64,000 nucleotides of DNA from Rhizobium sp. AC27/96 (GTDB taxonomy: Bacteria > Pseudomonadota > Alphaproteobacteria > Rhizobiales > Rhizobiaceae): positions 1-64,000 of the forward strand of contig NZ_LXKN01000014.1 in the NCBI RefSeq assembly GCF_001692325.1, in the 5' to 3' direction. The notes beneath the pieces were generated by a model. It was not told the origin of the DNA and ran no database searches. It was given only the letters and a program-made list of their open reading frames with translations. Of this stretch, positions 28,083 through 38,140 are shown piece after piece (position 1 is the stretch's first letter; each line of letters starts with the position of its first letter). The position numbers were made by a program, and so were the translations under genes.

Positions 28083-28895
28083 TCAGCCTCGCCGCCGGAT
28101 GGTGATCTTCTGCTGCCGCCAGCCGACCCCCGAAACGAGGATCGCCTTGTCGATCGCATAGTCGACGGTCATCATGTCGTTCTTCATCCGGTAATTGACG
28201 ATACGGTTCTGACCGCCGGAGACGACGAAGAGCACCGGCGCATCCTGACCTGAGATCGACATCGGGAACTGGATGTAGGTCTTCACTCCATCCGAATAGA
28301 CCCGCTTCGGCTTCCAGGGAGCGCTGCCGCTCACCGAGTAGGAGAAGTTCAGCTTGTCCGGGGCAGTGCCGGGAATGCCGCCCGTTTCGAGACGGGCGTT
28401 GATATCGGCGAGTTTGGTGGAAGCGTCCTCGGGGTACTCGAAACCAACGCGCGCCATGTACTGGCTGGGATGGGACTTGAGCTGGATATGATAGGTTCGC
28501 CGTGACGTCGTCACGACCATCGAGGTGAGAAGACCTGGCTCCGACGGTTTGACAATCAGATGGATGGCCTGCCCGCCTGTCGCCCCCGAGGTGGCCGGCT
28601 CCACTTTCCACCGCACCGTATCGCCGACGAGCACGTCGCGAACGATCTCACCGCCCTGAAGCTCGATGTCGCAGACCTGCAGCGGCGAGCAGACGACGGA
28701 CGGCTGGGTCTCGCCGAACAGAAAAATCACTTTGCCGTCCGGTCCCGTTGTGACCAGGCCCGGTGTGCCGCGCCATTTCCGGGAGATATTCGTGCCCTTG
28801 ACCTCGTTGCTCGTCATGCTTTGCGCCTGCGCGCTCACCACAAAGGCGAGTCCGGCCATGCAGCCGGCGGCTGCGATCAATCCTGTCTTTTGCAT
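28083..28895 (-). CDS. trbG: Mating-pair formation protein TrbG (VirB9-like)
   Basis: A 270-residue periplasmic protein with a Sec signal (about 1-24, cleaved after SAQAQ) and a VirB9/CagX domain. The end contains [21 protein letters not shown]. The start is ATG 28895 in the frame open from 28982. It follows trbF with a 16-bp gap. It partners TrbH and TrbI in the outer-membrane core complex. Confidence 0.92.
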   Translation of the reverse strand: MQKTGLIAAAGCMAGLAFVVSAQAQSMTSNEVKGTNISRKWRGTPGLVTTGPDGKVIFLFGETQPSVVCSPLQVCDIELQGGEIVRDVLVGDTVRWKVEPATSGATGGQAIHLIVKPSEPGLLTSMVVTTSRRTYHIQLKSHPSQYMARVGFEYPEDASTKLADINARLETGGIPGTAPDKLNFSYSVSGSAPWKPKRVYSDGVKTYIQFPMSISGQDAPVLFVVSGGQNRIVNYRMKNDMMTVDYAIDKAILVSGVGWRQQKITIRRRG

Positions 28896-28911
28896 TGAGA
28901 AATCCCTGCCC

Positions 28912-29574
28912 TTAAAGCTGTGCCGTCCAGTCGAAATCCCGGACATAGAGGCCGATCGGATTGAGGCGGATCGTCGCCTCATCCTGCGGCGCGGTGAGCG
29001 TCACCGTTGCGATCCCGCGGAAACGGCGTGTGCCGGTTTCCTTGCCCTTGCGGTCTCGCTCGTATTCCGTCCAGTCGATCTGATAGGTCTGGTTCGAAAG
29101 CGCCACGATGTTGTTGACCTCGATGGCAACTGTCGAAGACTTCGCCTTCTCGAATGGAGAATTGCCTCGAAACCAGGCGTTGACCTTCTCCGTCGACGGA
29201 TCGGACGTGCGAAGAAGAGCGTATGTGCGGTCGATATATTGCTTCTGCACCACGGCATCCGGCGTGATCGAGCGAAAGCTTGTCACGAAGTTGCCGAGTG
29301 TGGCGCGAACCACGCGGACATCGGCGTATTCGATCTGCTCCGGGAAGCCTGCCGTGACCGCCGTCCCCAGCTTGTCGACCTCAACGATATAAGGCACGAG
29401 CTTGACCTGCGTGCTTAGGTACATCGCGTAGCTGAAGCCGATGACGGCCATCGCCAGGCCGAGAATGCCGACGATCCGCCATGCGGAAGCAGCCTTCACA
29501 TATGTGCCGTAGCGCTCGTTCCATTCCTGGCGGGCGGCAAGATACGGATTATCAGGGGCGCGGTTCGCTGCCAT
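28912..29574 (-). CDS. trbF: Mating-pair formation protein TrbF (VirB8-like)
   Basis: A 220-residue protein with one N-terminal membrane helix (about 33-53) and a periplasmic VirB8-type domain. [12 protein letters not shown], near the helix, and the late [13 protein letters not shown] are family hallmarks. It assembles the inner-membrane complex of the channel. It starts 20 bp after trbL. Confidence 0.92.
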   Translation of the reverse strand: MAANRAPDNPYLAARQEWNERYGTYVKAASAWRIVGILGLAMAVIGFSYAMYLSTQVKLVPYIVEVDKLGTAVTAGFPEQIEYADVRVVRATLGNFVTSFRSITPDAVVQKQYIDRTYALLRTSDPSTEKVNAWFRGNSPFEKAKSSTVAIEVNNIVALSNQTYQIDWTEYERDRKGKETGTRRFRGIATVTLTAPQDEATIRLNPIGLYVRDFDWTAQL

Positions 29575-29594
29575 TTATTCTTCCCTTGTCTCGA

Positions 29595-30773
29595 TTATGG
29601 TTTGTCGTTGCGTTCGGGAGGAGGCTTCGGGCCGCTGTGACCGCTGCGCTGTTCATCGAGCTTGGCGTTGGCTAGTCCGAGGATGGACCCCGCATAGGCA
29701 CCGGGAGAGCCGATTGCCTTTTCCTTGGCGGCCGCGCCCGCTGCTTGCGCGCCGGAACTGAAGCTTGCGCCTATCCCCCGCAGGGCAGCACCAGCGACGG
29801 ATGAACCGCCAGCTCGTGCGGCTTGGGCCGCCGCAAAACCCGCGCCGGCAGCGCCGGCTGCCAAGAATCCAGCGCCCGCGGCGAAGGACGCCGCCTGCCC
29901 GCCGTGGCGGATTGTCTCCATACCGCCGGTGACGGACGCACCCTGGACGACACCTTGGATGATGTTCGGCACGTACATGGCGATGATGAAGACCACGACG
30001 GAAATACCGGCGATGGCCAGGGTGGTGACAAACTGGTCGGAGGATGCGGTCGGGGCATTGGCCAGACCCAAGAGGACCTGTGACCCGATCTTTGCAATCA
30101 TCACCAGCGCCATCAGTTTCATTCCGACGCCGAAGGCGTACACAAGATAGCGAACAGCAAAGTCTTTGGTGAAGGAAGAACCGCCCAGGCCGAGCATGAT
30201 CATGCCGGCGAGCAGGCCGACATACATCTCCACCATCACCGACACGAAAATCGCGGCGACGAGCGAGAAGCATATGACCACGACGCCCATGGCGAGAACG
30301 GCGGCGATCGCGAGGGCGTTATCCTCGAACACACCGAACTGCGCCTGTTGCGACATTTGCGAGGCGACGCGGATGCCGGCATCGAACACTTCGGCGGGCG
30401 AAGCTGAACCGCCGCCGGCGCCAATTTGGAAAAGACTGTCGACCACCGCCCGCGCAAAGCTCGGACCTTGGGTCAGAACGAACGCGAAGAATCCGACGAA
30501 CATGATCCGCCGAACCAGTTCGGCGAACCAGCTGTCCAGCGAGGCTGACTGGATCGCCAGCCAGACGGCCGCAATGCCGATCTCGATCGTTGCGAGGATC
30601 CAGAAAAGGGATTTCGCCGCATCCATGATAGTGGTCTCCCAGCCCTTCGCGGCGGAGGAGACCTGGTTTTCCAGTTCCGTGAGGACCTGCCCCTCCTGCG
30701 CAAATGCGGGAGCATAGGCGAGGAAGAACAGACCAGTTATCAGGAGTGAACGTGTGACAGCGGGCTTCACCAT
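29595..30773 (-). CDS. trbL: Mating-pair formation protein TrbL (VirB6-like)
   Basis: A 392-residue polytopic inner-membrane protein with a signal-like first helix and about six further helices up to residue 260. The C-terminal part is Gly/Ala-rich and soluble (AGAGFLAAGAAGAGFAAAQ). It is the channel-forming subunit. It overlaps the 3' end of trbK by seven bases. Confidence 0.9.
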   Translation of the reverse strand: MVKPAVTRSLLITGLFFLAYAPAFAQEGQVLTELENQVSSAAKGWETTIMDAAKSLFWILATIEIGIAAVWLAIQSASLDSWFAELVRRIMFVGFFAFVLTQGPSFARAVVDSLFQIGAGGGSASPAEVFDAGIRVASQMSQQAQFGVFEDNALAIAAVLAMGVVVICFSLVAAIFVSVMVEMYVGLLAGMIMLGLGGSSFTKDFAVRYLVYAFGVGMKLMALVMIAKIGSQVLLGLANAPTASSDQFVTTLAIAGISVVVFIIAMYVPNIIQGVVQGASVTGGMETIRHGGQAASFAAGAGFLAAGAAGAGFAAAQAARAGGSSVAGAALRGIGASFSSGAQAAGAAAKEKAIGSPGAYAGSILGLANAKLDEQRSGHSGPKPPPERNDKP

Positions 30774-30967
30774 CTTGGGCGCATCTCCTGACCATCCTTG
30801 ACCGGCGGCAACTCTTTGTCGGAGCCGAAGAATTTTTCCCGGACAGCACGCTGTTCATCGGTGAGCGCGGCTTTACCTGCGTCACCGGACTTAACGATCA
30901 GAACGGTCGCAGCCGACGATGCGGCGGCGACGGCGAGCAATATGGCAACCAGGACAGGGCGGCTCAC
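30767..30967 (-). CDS. trbK: Entry-exclusion protein TrbK
   Basis: A 66-residue protein with an N-terminal membrane helix and a hydrophilic tail ending KDGQEMRPRW. It lies between trbJ and trbL, where TrbK is always found. I chose GTG 30967, whose GTGA overlaps the trbJ stop; a TTG one codon earlier also exists. Its tail resembles the TrbJ end (EGQKMEPRW), a shared feature of these proteins. It should block redundant entry of the same plasmid type. Confidence 0.85.
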   Translation of the reverse strand: MSRPVLVAILLAVAAASSAATVLIVKSGDAGKAALTDEQRAVREKFFGSDKELPPVKDGQEMRPRW

Positions 30968-31761
30968 CAACGCGGCTCCATTTTCTGGCCTTCCGGAACG
31001 CTCTTGACCTCGGCGTTGAAGAACTTTTCCCGCCGCGCCTGCGCCAGGTCCTTGTCGGTCTGTTCGGTCTGCAGCCAGGTTCCCATCATCGTCATCTGTT
31101 GCGAGACGAGACCGCGAAGCTTCTGCATCTGGGCAACCTGCTGAGCGGCGATCTCGTGGCCGACCTGCAAAGCTTTCATCTGCCCGTCCGCCGTTTCGGA
31201 CATCGACCGCAGCGAGGACATCGTATCTTCCTCGCTATCGAACTGGTCGGCCGTGAGGCTCGCAGCCTTCAGCGAGCTGGCGATCGTGTCACGGTTGGTG
31301 TCCGACCAGGATTGGTAGGTCGAGGAGAACGTCGCGTTATCAGGCAGGTTGGTTTTGAGATCGGCGTAGCTCTGAAAGCGCTGCTGAAGAACGTCGTCAG
31401 CGTTGCCCATCGAAAATGAGATACTCTGACCCTGGTCGACGATACTGCGCAGCTGGTTGAGATCGCCTTCGACCTGCCCCCAGATATGATCAGGAAGCTG
31501 CGCAGTGTTTTGCAGCATGTTCTCGTAGATCTTGAGCTGGTTCTGGATCTGCTCAGCAAGCTGGCTGATCTGCGTCAGTTGGTTGTCGACCTGGATGCCG
31601 GAGCTTTTCATGAGGTCCACGAGTTGCGCATTGTTGGCGAGCTGCGTCCATTCCGTCGCAGCGCCGGTGGCCGTACCGGCTTGCACCGAACCTGCGCTTA
31701 CGATCGTGATGGCGGTGGCCGCCAAGCAGGCGATCCATTTATTTGAGTAGCGATGCGGCAT
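30964..31761 (-). CDS. trbJ: Mating-pair formation protein TrbJ (VirB5-like)
   Basis: A 265-residue secreted, mostly helical protein with a signal peptide (about 1-28, AGSVQAG). The body is rich in coiled-coil heptads, such as LTQISQLAEQIQNQLKIYEN. ATG 31761 lies inside the 3' end of trbE, overlapping it by 23 bases. It is a minor pilus component. Confidence 0.9.
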   Translation of the reverse strand: MPHRYSNKWIACLAATAITIVSAGSVQAGTATGAATEWTQLANNAQLVDLMKSSGIQVDNQLTQISQLAEQIQNQLKIYENMLQNTAQLPDHIWGQVEGDLNQLRSIVDQGQSISFSMGNADDVLQQRFQSYADLKTNLPDNATFSSTYQSWSDTNRDTIASSLKAASLTADQFDSEEDTMSSLRSMSETADGQMKALQVGHEIAAQQVAQMQKLRGLVSQQMTMMGTWLQTEQTDKDLAQARREKFFNAEVKSVPEGQKMEPRW

Positions 31762-34189
31762 CGTAAACTCCTCTCGATTCAAGCCAATGGATCGGCCAGT
31801 CGTGGCCATGTGCGGATTTCAATGCGCAAATGCGCTTGAGGTGTTCCTTCCCGGAAGCTCCTACGAAGCTCAGCGCAACGGGTCCGAGCGACATGTCGAA
31901 GAGACGACGGCCTTCCGGCGTGGCGACGTAGTATTCGCGCTTCGGGATCGCTGTTGAGACGATCTCAATCTGGCGCTCGTTGAAACCGATACGCTCATAA
32001 AATTCCCGCGTCCCCGGCTCTCGAGCGGCACCATTCGGAAGGCAAATCTTGGTGGGGCAGGATTCCTTCAGCACGTCGATAATCCCTGACCGTTCGGCGT
32101 CGGAGATTGATTGGGTCGCCAGAACGACTGCGCAATTCGCCTTGCGCAACACCTTGAGCCATTCCCTGATCTTGCTGCGGAAAACTGGGTGGCCAAGCAT
32201 CAGCCACGCCTCGTCGAGGACGATCAGGCTTGGCGACCCATCCAAACGCTTCTCGATCCGCCGGAACAGGTAGGTCAGCACTGGCACGAGATTGCGCTCG
32301 CCCATGTTCATCAGTTGCTCGATCTCGAAGGTCTGGAAGGCGCCGAGCGTCAGGCCGTCTTCTTCGGCATCGAGAAGCTGGCCCATCGGCCCGTCGACGG
32401 TGTAGTGATGCAGCGCGTCCTTGATTTCGCGCAGCTGCACGCCGCTGACGAAATCCGACAGTGAGCGACCGGATGCGCTCGCCATTAGTCCGATTTGCCG
32501 AGAGATGGCGTTGCGATGATCAGGGGTGATCGTCACGCCCTGCAGACCGACCAGCATCTCGATCCACTCTGTCGCCCAAGCCCGGTCGGCGTCACTTTTG
32601 AGATCAGAGAGCGGGCAGAAGGCCAACGCCCTCCCCTCTTCCGCATTCTCGCCGCCGATCTCATAGTGATCACCACCGGCAGCAAGAGTTAGGGGAAGAA
32701 GTGAACTGCCTTTGTCAAAGGCGAAGATCTGCGCATGTTCGTACCGCCGAAACTGTGCGGCGATCAGAGCAAGCAGCGTCGATTTGCCCGAACCAGTCGG
32801 CCCGAAGATAAGGCAATGACCCACGTCATCGACGTGCAGGTTCAAGCGAAACGCTGTCGAACCGGTCGCAACCTGCATCAGGGGCGGGGAGTTCGCCGGG
32901 TAAAAGGGGCATGGCGCGACCGGGTTTCCGGCCCAGACCGAATTCAACGGAATCAAGTCGGCGAGATTGCTGGTGTTGATCAGCGGCTCGCGGATGTTGC
33001 AATACCAGTTGCCCGGCAAGCTGCCGAGGTAGGCGTCGGTGGCGTTCAGCGTTTCGATCCGTGCCCCAAAGCCTTCCGCCTGGATCAGCCGGCGGATCGC
33101 TTCGGCCTTCTCCTGGAGTGCTTCGCGATCGCTGTCGAAGAGCACGACGACCGGCGTGTAGTAGCCGTAGGCAACCAGCTGCGACGAGGCCTGCGCGATG
33201 GCATCCTCAGTCTCGGCCACCATGGTCATCGCGTCCTGGTCGACGGATCGACTTTGTGTCTGGAATATCTGGTCGAAGAACGGCCGGACCTTCTGTTGCC
33301 ATTTCTTTCGCGTGCGCTCGAGCTTTTGACGAGCTTCCTCGGCATCAAGGAAGATGAAGCGCGATGACCAGCGATAGGTCAGCGGCATGAGATCCAGGCT
33401 GTTCAGGATACCAGGCCAGCTTTCGGCGGGCAGGCCGTCGATCGCAACGACGCCAAGGAAACGGGTTTCGACTTTTGGCGTCAGTCCATGCTCAAGCTCA
33501 GCCGTGGCGATCCAGTCGAGATACATGGGAACATCGGGAAGCCTGATCGGATGGCTCTCGCCTGTGATGCAGAAGCGGGCGAACTGGAGCAACTCGTCAT
33601 ATCGGGCAATTCGCTCCCCTCCCCTTTCGACCGTTTCGCGGGTTTCCATTCGCCGGATCGAAAGTGTGTTGGCGAAATACTGCTCAAGCTCTCGCACCGC
33701 GTTCTTGAACACAAAGAGAACCGTGTCCGCGTAGGACTTCTTCCGGCTTTCCTCATCCGAATAGATGTATTTGCTGAGAGCAGTCTTCTTGGACTCGAGC
33801 GGCCGGTAGGTCAGGATCAGCGCATGCTTGCTCTCGAAATGTCCCTGCTCGCGCGCGAAATGTGCGCGCCGTTCGGCATCGATCGCGCGGGTCACCGGGT
33901 CGGGGAAATGGCAACGATCTTCTGTGGGATAGTCGACCGTCGGAATGCGGATAGCTTCGACCTGGATCATCCAGCCGCTTCCAAGCCGCGAGAGAATGGC
34001 GTTGATCTGCCTCGACAGCTCGTTGCGTTCGAGGTCGGTCGCACTTTCAGAATCCGGACCGGCGAAATACCAGCCGGCCATCAGGCTTCCGTCCTTCAAG
34101 AGGAGAACACCATTGTCGACGAGGCCGGCATAGGGAACGAGATCCGCAAAGGATGGACCGGTCACCCGGAAGCGATTGAGAGCTACCAT
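31739..34189 (-). CDS. trbE: Mating-pair formation ATPase TrbE (VirB4-like)
   Basis: An 816-residue ATPase that energises pilus and channel assembly. An N-terminal CagE/TrbE domain is followed by the ATPase with Walker A GPTGSGKST (about 455) and Walker B SLIVLDEAWLML. The length matches the family. Gap of 10 bp to trbD. Confidence 0.94.
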   Translation of the reverse strand: MVALNRFRVTGPSFADLVPYAGLVDNGVLLLKDGSLMAGWYFAGPDSESATDLERNELSRQINAILSRLGSGWMIQVEAIRIPTVDYPTEDRCHFPDPVTRAIDAERRAHFAREQGHFESKHALILTYRPLESKKTALSKYIYSDEESRKKSYADTVLFVFKNAVRELEQYFANTLSIRRMETRETVERGGERIARYDELLQFARFCITGESHPIRLPDVPMYLDWIATAELEHGLTPKVETRFLGVVAIDGLPAESWPGILNSLDLMPLTYRWSSRFIFLDAEEARQKLERTRKKWQQKVRPFFDQIFQTQSRSVDQDAMTMVAETEDAIAQASSQLVAYGYYTPVVVLFDSDREALQEKAEAIRRLIQAEGFGARIETLNATDAYLGSLPGNWYCNIREPLINTSNLADLIPLNSVWAGNPVAPCPFYPANSPPLMQVATGSTAFRLNLHVDDVGHCLIFGPTGSGKSTLLALIAAQFRRYEHAQIFAFDKGSSLLPLTLAAGGDHYEIGGENAEEGRALAFCPLSDLKSDADRAWATEWIEMLVGLQGVTITPDHRNAISRQIGLMASASGRSLSDFVSGVQLREIKDALHHYTVDGPMGQLLDAEEDGLTLGAFQTFEIEQLMNMGERNLVPVLTYLFRRIEKRLDGSPSLIVLDEAWLMLGHPVFRSKIREWLKVLRKANCAVVLATQSISDAERSGIIDVLKESCPTKICLPNGAAREPGTREFYERIGFNERQIEIVSTAIPKREYYVATPEGRRLFDMSLGPVALSFVGASGKEHLKRICALKSAHGHDWPIHWLESRGVYDAASLLK

Positions 34190-34199
34190 GGCGGTCTCC

Positions 34200-34499
34200 T
34201 CAATAGCGACGCCAAGGCGAAGTGGTTGCCTTGTAGTAGGGCTTGTAGGAAATGTGCCTGATATAGACCTGTCGCATGAGCGGGTCCGACTTCGCCATCA
34301 TCCTGAGAAGTCCGACGATTACGATCCACACGGCGATCCCGAAGAGCGCCGAATAAGCGGTCAGGACCACGAAGATCAGGATGACGGCGGCAAGACCGGT
34401 GATCAGCACCAGCTCCCGGTCGGCGCCCATCAGCAGGTTCGGGCGCGAAAGCGCGCGGTGGATGCGGTTGCGCTGCAGGCCGGAAAGGGAGTTAGCCAT
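34200..34499 (-). CDS. trbD: Mating-pair formation protein TrbD (VirB3-like)
   Basis: A 99-residue inner-membrane protein with two close helices (about 28-65), typical of TrbD/VirB3. It overlaps trbC by eight bases and precedes trbE. Confidence 0.9.
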   Translation of the reverse strand: MANSLSGLQRNRIHRALSRPNLLMGADRELVLITGLAAVILIFVVLTAYSALFGIAVWIVIVGLLRMMAKSDPLMRQVYIRHISYKPYYKATTSPWRRY

Positions 34500-34875
34500 G
34501 AGTTCGCTCCCCTCCTCCGGTCGAGTCGTTCGTGTTGAGCTGCTCGCTCGTCAGTCCTATCGAGGCGCCGGTTGCGCCGAACAGGCCGACGATGTTGGTG
34601 GCGCCGAGCAGGATGCCGGCGACGAGAACGACATAGACAAGCCTTCGGGCGAAATCGTTGAGCTCGCCGCCGAAGATTAGCATGCCGCCCGCGATAGCCA
34701 CGGCCGCAAGCGCAATCGCGCCCGCGACCGGGCCGGTGATCGACTCCTGGATTTGCTGCAACGGTCCTTCCCAGGGGAGGCTGCCGCCGGAGCTCGCGAG
34801 CGCCGGCGCGACGGAGGCTAATACGATCGGCGCTGCAAGGATTGCTATGGCGATCAGTGCGTTCTTACGCGACAT
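34492..34875 (-). CDS. trbC: Pilin precursor TrbC (VirB2-like)
   Basis: A 127-residue prepilin. A long signal segment is followed by two hydrophobic helices ([20 protein letters not shown] and [20 protein letters not shown]). Processing by TraF to a short, possibly cyclic pilin is expected. The start is ATG 34875, overlapping the trbB end by 11 bases. Confidence 0.9.
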   Translation of the reverse strand: MSRKNALIAIAILAAPIVLASVAPALASSGGSLPWEGPLQQIQESITGPVAGAIALAAVAIAGGMLIFGGELNDFARRLVYVVLVAGILLGATNIVGLFGATGASIGLTSEQLNTNDSTGGGERTHG

Positions 34876-35842
34876 GGCGCGCCTCCTGTTCTTCCGTGAG
34901 TTGATCGGATTCGATCTCGTATTGACCATTGACGAATCGCTCGACCTGGATGACGTCGCGCACGCGCCGTCCGCGCGGCGTCCGCTCAATGGACACGATG
35001 AGATCAACCGCTTCGCCGATCACCTCGTGCATTGGCTGTTGGCTCGCCTCGGCCGTCAGTTGTTCAAGGCGACGGAGCGCCGACATGGCAGTGTTCGAGT
35101 GAATGGTCGCCACTCCACCGGGATGGCCAGTGTTCCAAGCCTTGAGCAGGGTCAGGGCCGCGCCGTCGCGGACCTCGCCAACCACAATCCTGTCGGGACG
35201 CAGTCGCATAGTGCTCTTCAAGAGCCGCGCCATGTCGATCGTGTCGCTGGTATGGAGAAGAACTGCGTTCTCGGCAGTGCATTGAATTTCCGCGGTATCC
35301 TCAAGAATGACGAGACGATCCTCCGGCGCAGATTTGACGATCTCGTCGATCACCGCATTCGCAAGCGTCGTCTTGCCCGAGCCCGTTCCCCCGGAAATGA
35401 CGATGTTTAGCCTCGCGGAGATCGCGCTGCGAATCGTCGACGCCTGGTATTCGGTCATGACGCCGGTACGGACATAATCTTCGAGCGGAATGAGGCGTGA
35501 CGCGCGGCGCCGAATGGTAAAGGCAGGCTTGGCGACGATTGGGGGCAACAGACCCTCAAAGCGGTGGCCGCCAATTGGCAGCTCGCCGGAGATGATTGGC
35601 TGTTCCGTGTCGACCTCTGACTGAAGCGCGTGCGCCACTGTGCCAATGACCATCTCCGCGGCAGCGGATGACATCTCGCCAGCAGGCGCAACGCCGTGAC
35701 CGAGGCGTTCGATGAACAGTTTTCCGTCCGGATTGAGCATGATCTCGACGACATTTGCGTCGTCCAGGGCAACACAAAGCTGATCGCCGAGCGCCTCCTG
35801 AAGTTTGCGGACGAGCCGAGGGTGAGAGCGAAGCTGGTTCAC
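34865..35842 (-). CDS. trbB: Conjugal transfer ATPase TrbB (VirB11-like)
   Basis: A 325-residue hexameric traffic ATPase. Walker A is [13 protein letters not shown] and the Walker B/His-box region spans [11 protein letters not shown] to [14 protein letters not shown] 35842 ([13 protein letters not shown]), preceded by AAGGAGAAATCC, is the standard family start. The frame is open up to 35926 but overlaps traI. It follows traI by ten bases. Confidence 0.93.
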   Translation of the reverse strand: MNQLRSHPRLVRKLQEALGDQLCVALDDANVVEIMLNPDGKLFIERLGHGVAPAGEMSSAAAEMVIGTVAHALQSEVDTEQPIISGELPIGGHRFEGLLPPIVAKPAFTIRRRASRLIPLEDYVRTGVMTEYQASTIRSAISARLNIVISGGTGSGKTTLANAVIDEIVKSAPEDRLVILEDTAEIQCTAENAVLLHTSDTIDMARLLKSTMRLRPDRIVVGEVRDGAALTLLKAWNTGHPGGVATIHSNTAMSALRRLEQLTAEASQQPMHEVIGEAVDLIVSIERTPRGRRVRDVIQVERFVNGQYEIESDQLTEEQEARHVA

Positions 35843-35852
35843 GGATTTCTCC

Positions 35853-36476
35853 TTACGCTGCCTGGCTGAGAGGGGTGAGATCAGAACGGTAATTGGAAGG
35901 ACGGAGCCTGAGGAACGTGTCCGCATTGGCTGGCAACGTGCCCGCCACGGCCATCGTCACGCCGATCTTCTTGGGCTCGCCCAAACGCTGCAGCGGCCAT
36001 CCGACGCGAGCAAGGATCCGCTCGAATCGAAGATCGGTCACCGTGACAATCTCGGTGTAGCCATTCGCCATGCACCATTCGATGATGCCGGCGAACATGG
36101 TCAGCGTGGCCTCATGGATGGAACCGTCGCCCCTTCCCTCCGCGAGGGCCGTGTCGACGCAGAAACGAGAACTCTCGATCATCGCGGCGTGACCGTTAAG
36201 TTGACCGTCGGGGAGAAGCGACGGGAAAACGTTCGCCACCATTGTCGGACCAAGCGTAGGAAGGAGCCGCGCGCACCCCACCAGTTGGCCGGTCTCAGCG
36301 ATGGCGAGAACATAGGTCGGCCGAAGCGCGTCGAAACCATCCGACTCGCACCCAGCCGATACTTCGACTTCCCAACCCAGGCGATCGGAAAAGACCCGCG
36401 CACGAAGCTGGTGGTGGATTTGAAGGAGATGCGCCTCTTGGATTGTCCTGGGTGTTGAGAGGGCGAGAACCTGCAT
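35853..36476 (-). CDS. traI: Acyl-homoserine-lactone synthase TraI (LuxI family)
   Basis: A 207-residue autoinducer synthase. The N-terminal signature RARVFSDRLGWEV carries the conserved Arg, Phe and Trp, and GCARLLPTLGPTMV and ESSRFCVD follow as in all LuxI proteins. It heads the trb operon, so quorum signal and mating-pore synthesis are coupled. Positive feedback through TraR is expected via the dyads upstream. The acyl chain cannot be predicted reliably. Confidence 0.93.
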   Translation of the reverse strand: MQVLALSTPRTIQEAHLLQIHHQLRARVFSDRLGWEVEVSAGCESDGFDALRPTYVLAIAETGQLVGCARLLPTLGPTMVANVFPSLLPDGQLNGHAAMIESSRFCVDTALAEGRGDGSIHEATLTMFAGIIEWCMANGYTEIVTVTDLRFERILARVGWPLQRLGEPKKIGVTMAVAGTLPANADTFLRLRPSNYRSDLTPLSQAA

Positions 36477-36865
36477 GAATTTCTCCGACGTTGTTGGTCG
36501 ACGGGGAAATCAGCACAAATCTGGATGGGCGGGCAGTTGTAGGATCCTACAAGTCGCACTCACACGAGTCGGCCAGGACAAGCGATAAAGAGCGATCGAG
36601 GGCGGTCTTGTCCCCCCATATAAAAGCGGGGGCATTGTAGGATTCACAGTAAAACAAAGCATGAACGCGGCAGGCCATGCCGCTTGCTAAATACATGAAA
36701 ACGCAAGAAAAAGAATCTGTAAACGTGCAACCCGTCGATTTCGCCTTAACCCTTTGTTAACCTTAAATCTCTTGCGGCTATGTGAGAATCGGGAGATAGT
36801 TGCGAAAATTATGGCTATGGGGCCATTTTTTCGAAAGTTTAGCCTCCCAGGAAATAGTTTGCAAA
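36477..36865. promoter_or_regulatory. traI-repA divergent control region with tra-box-like dyads
   Basis: A 389-bp region between divergent traI-trb and repABC. It has a perfect 16-bp palindrome TTGTAGGATCCTACAA at 36537-36552 and ATTGTAGGATTCACAGT at 36634-36650, the latter an exact reverse-complement copy of the dyad near oriT. The part from 36690 to 36860 is AT-rich and should hold the repA promoter. TraR binding here would raise both transfer and plasmid copy number, as known for Ti plasmids. Confidence 0.65.
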
Positions 36866-38056
36866 ATGAACCAGCCGCAGCCCAACAGGTTTGACGTTGA
36901 GATCGCCCAGCAAGGGGCGAAGATCTCAAGCGCGTTGCATATGCTGCGCAGCCAGCAGTATCCTCCGGACGCTCGGAAGGGACTACGCAAGTTTCAGCTT
37001 GGCGAAGTCGCCGAATTCATGGGCGTTACCCAGAGCCATCTCCGGCAAATCCATTCCGAAGGGAAGGGTCCAGAGATCGAATCGGTCAGCGGCCGACGCT
37101 ACTATACGGCGGATCAGATGCTGGAACTTCGCGAGTATCTCGAAGCAAACAAAAAATCCGACAAGCGCTATTACGTTCCTCAGCGTCGTGAAGGGGAACC
37201 GATGCAGGTCGTTTCGGTCGTGAACTTCAAGGGCGGAAGCGGCAAGACGACGACAGCGGCGCATCTGGCGCAATACCTAGCCCTCACCGGTCACCGTGTC
37301 CTCGCCGTCGATCTCGATCCTCAGGCGTCACTTACGTCGTTGTTCGGCATTCAGCCCGAACTCGATGACACCGCGTCTCTATACGAAGCGCTTCGTTTCG
37401 ATGATGAGCGCAAGCCAATCTCAGAGGTGATCCAGCCGACGAACATTCCTGGACTAGACGTTGTCCCGGCAAATCTCGTGCTGCAGGAGTTTGAGTACGA
37501 TGTGCCACTGTCCATTTCCTCGCGGAAAGGTGACGAGGGCCGGTTGTTTCACATGCGCATCGTCAATGCGCTGAAGGAAGTGGATGACAGGTACGATGTT
37601 GTTGTCATCGACTGCCCCCCGCAACTCGGCTATCTAACGATCACCGCGCTGATGGCCTCCACCGGCATCCTGATTACCATCCACCCGCAAATGCTGGACA
37701 TCATGTCGATGAGCCAGTTCCTGCAGATGCTGGGCGGCATCATGACCCCCGTTGCAGAGGCTGGTGCAGAAATCCGTGTGGAATGGTTCCGTTACCTCGT
37801 AACTCGCTTTGAGCCGACCGATATTCCGCAAGCACAGATGGTCGGCTTTATGCAGTCGATGTTTGCACAGCAGATGCTGCGAAATCACGTGCTTAAGTCG
37901 ACGGCGATATCGGATGCATCGATACGAAAGCAGACGTTGTATGAGGTTGAGCGCGGTGATTTCGTTCGCTCAACCTATGACCGCGCTATGGAGAGCCTGA
38001 ACGCGGCCAACGGCGAGGTCGTGGATCTCATTCACAGCGCATGGGGGAGGAAATGA
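36866..38056 (+). CDS. repA: Plasmid partition ATPase RepA (ParA-like)
   Basis: A 396-residue ParA family ATPase. An N-terminal HTH region (LGEVAEFMGVTQSHLRQIH) is followed by the deviant Walker A KGGSGKTTTAAHLAQYLA and DLDPQASLTSLFG. ATG 36866 gives the usual length; the frame is open from 36800. RepA segregates the plasmid with RepB and autorepresses the repABC promoter. Confidence 0.95.
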   Translation: MNQPQPNRFDVEIAQQGAKISSALHMLRSQQYPPDARKGLRKFQLGEVAEFMGVTQSHLRQIHSEGKGPEIESVSGRRYYTADQMLELREYLEANKKSDKRYYVPQRREGEPMQVVSVVNFKGGSGKTTTAAHLAQYLALTGHRVLAVDLDPQASLTSLFGIQPELDDTASLYEALRFDDERKPISEVIQPTNIPGLDVVPANLVLQEFEYDVPLSISSRKGDEGRLFHMRIVNALKEVDDRYDVVVIDCPPQLGYLTITALMASTGILITIHPQMLDIMSMSQFLQMLGGIMTPVAEAGAEIRVEWFRYLVTRFEPTDIPQAQMVGFMQSMFAQQMLRNHVLKSTAISDASIRKQTLYEVERGDFVRSTYDRAMESLNAANGEVVDLIHSAWGRK

Positions 38057-38059
38057 TCA

Positions 38060-38127
38060 ACTTGTCAGCCGTTTTTTTCCCGCTTTTCACTAGCCGAGCC
38101 AATGCCTTATCGCAGTTGATGGCGAAT
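38060..38127. repeat. Direct repeat A in repA-repB gap
   Basis: The segment beginning ACTTGTCAGCCG, then a run of seven T, a C/G-rich step, and later GCCTTAT and AGTTGA, recurs after repC at 40567-40633. The two copies share over 60 bp in the same order with small differences. It may be a partition (parS-like), incompatibility or regulatory element; no classic parS palindrome was recognised. Confidence 0.7.
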
Positions 38128-38140
38128 ATGGAGGCCGATT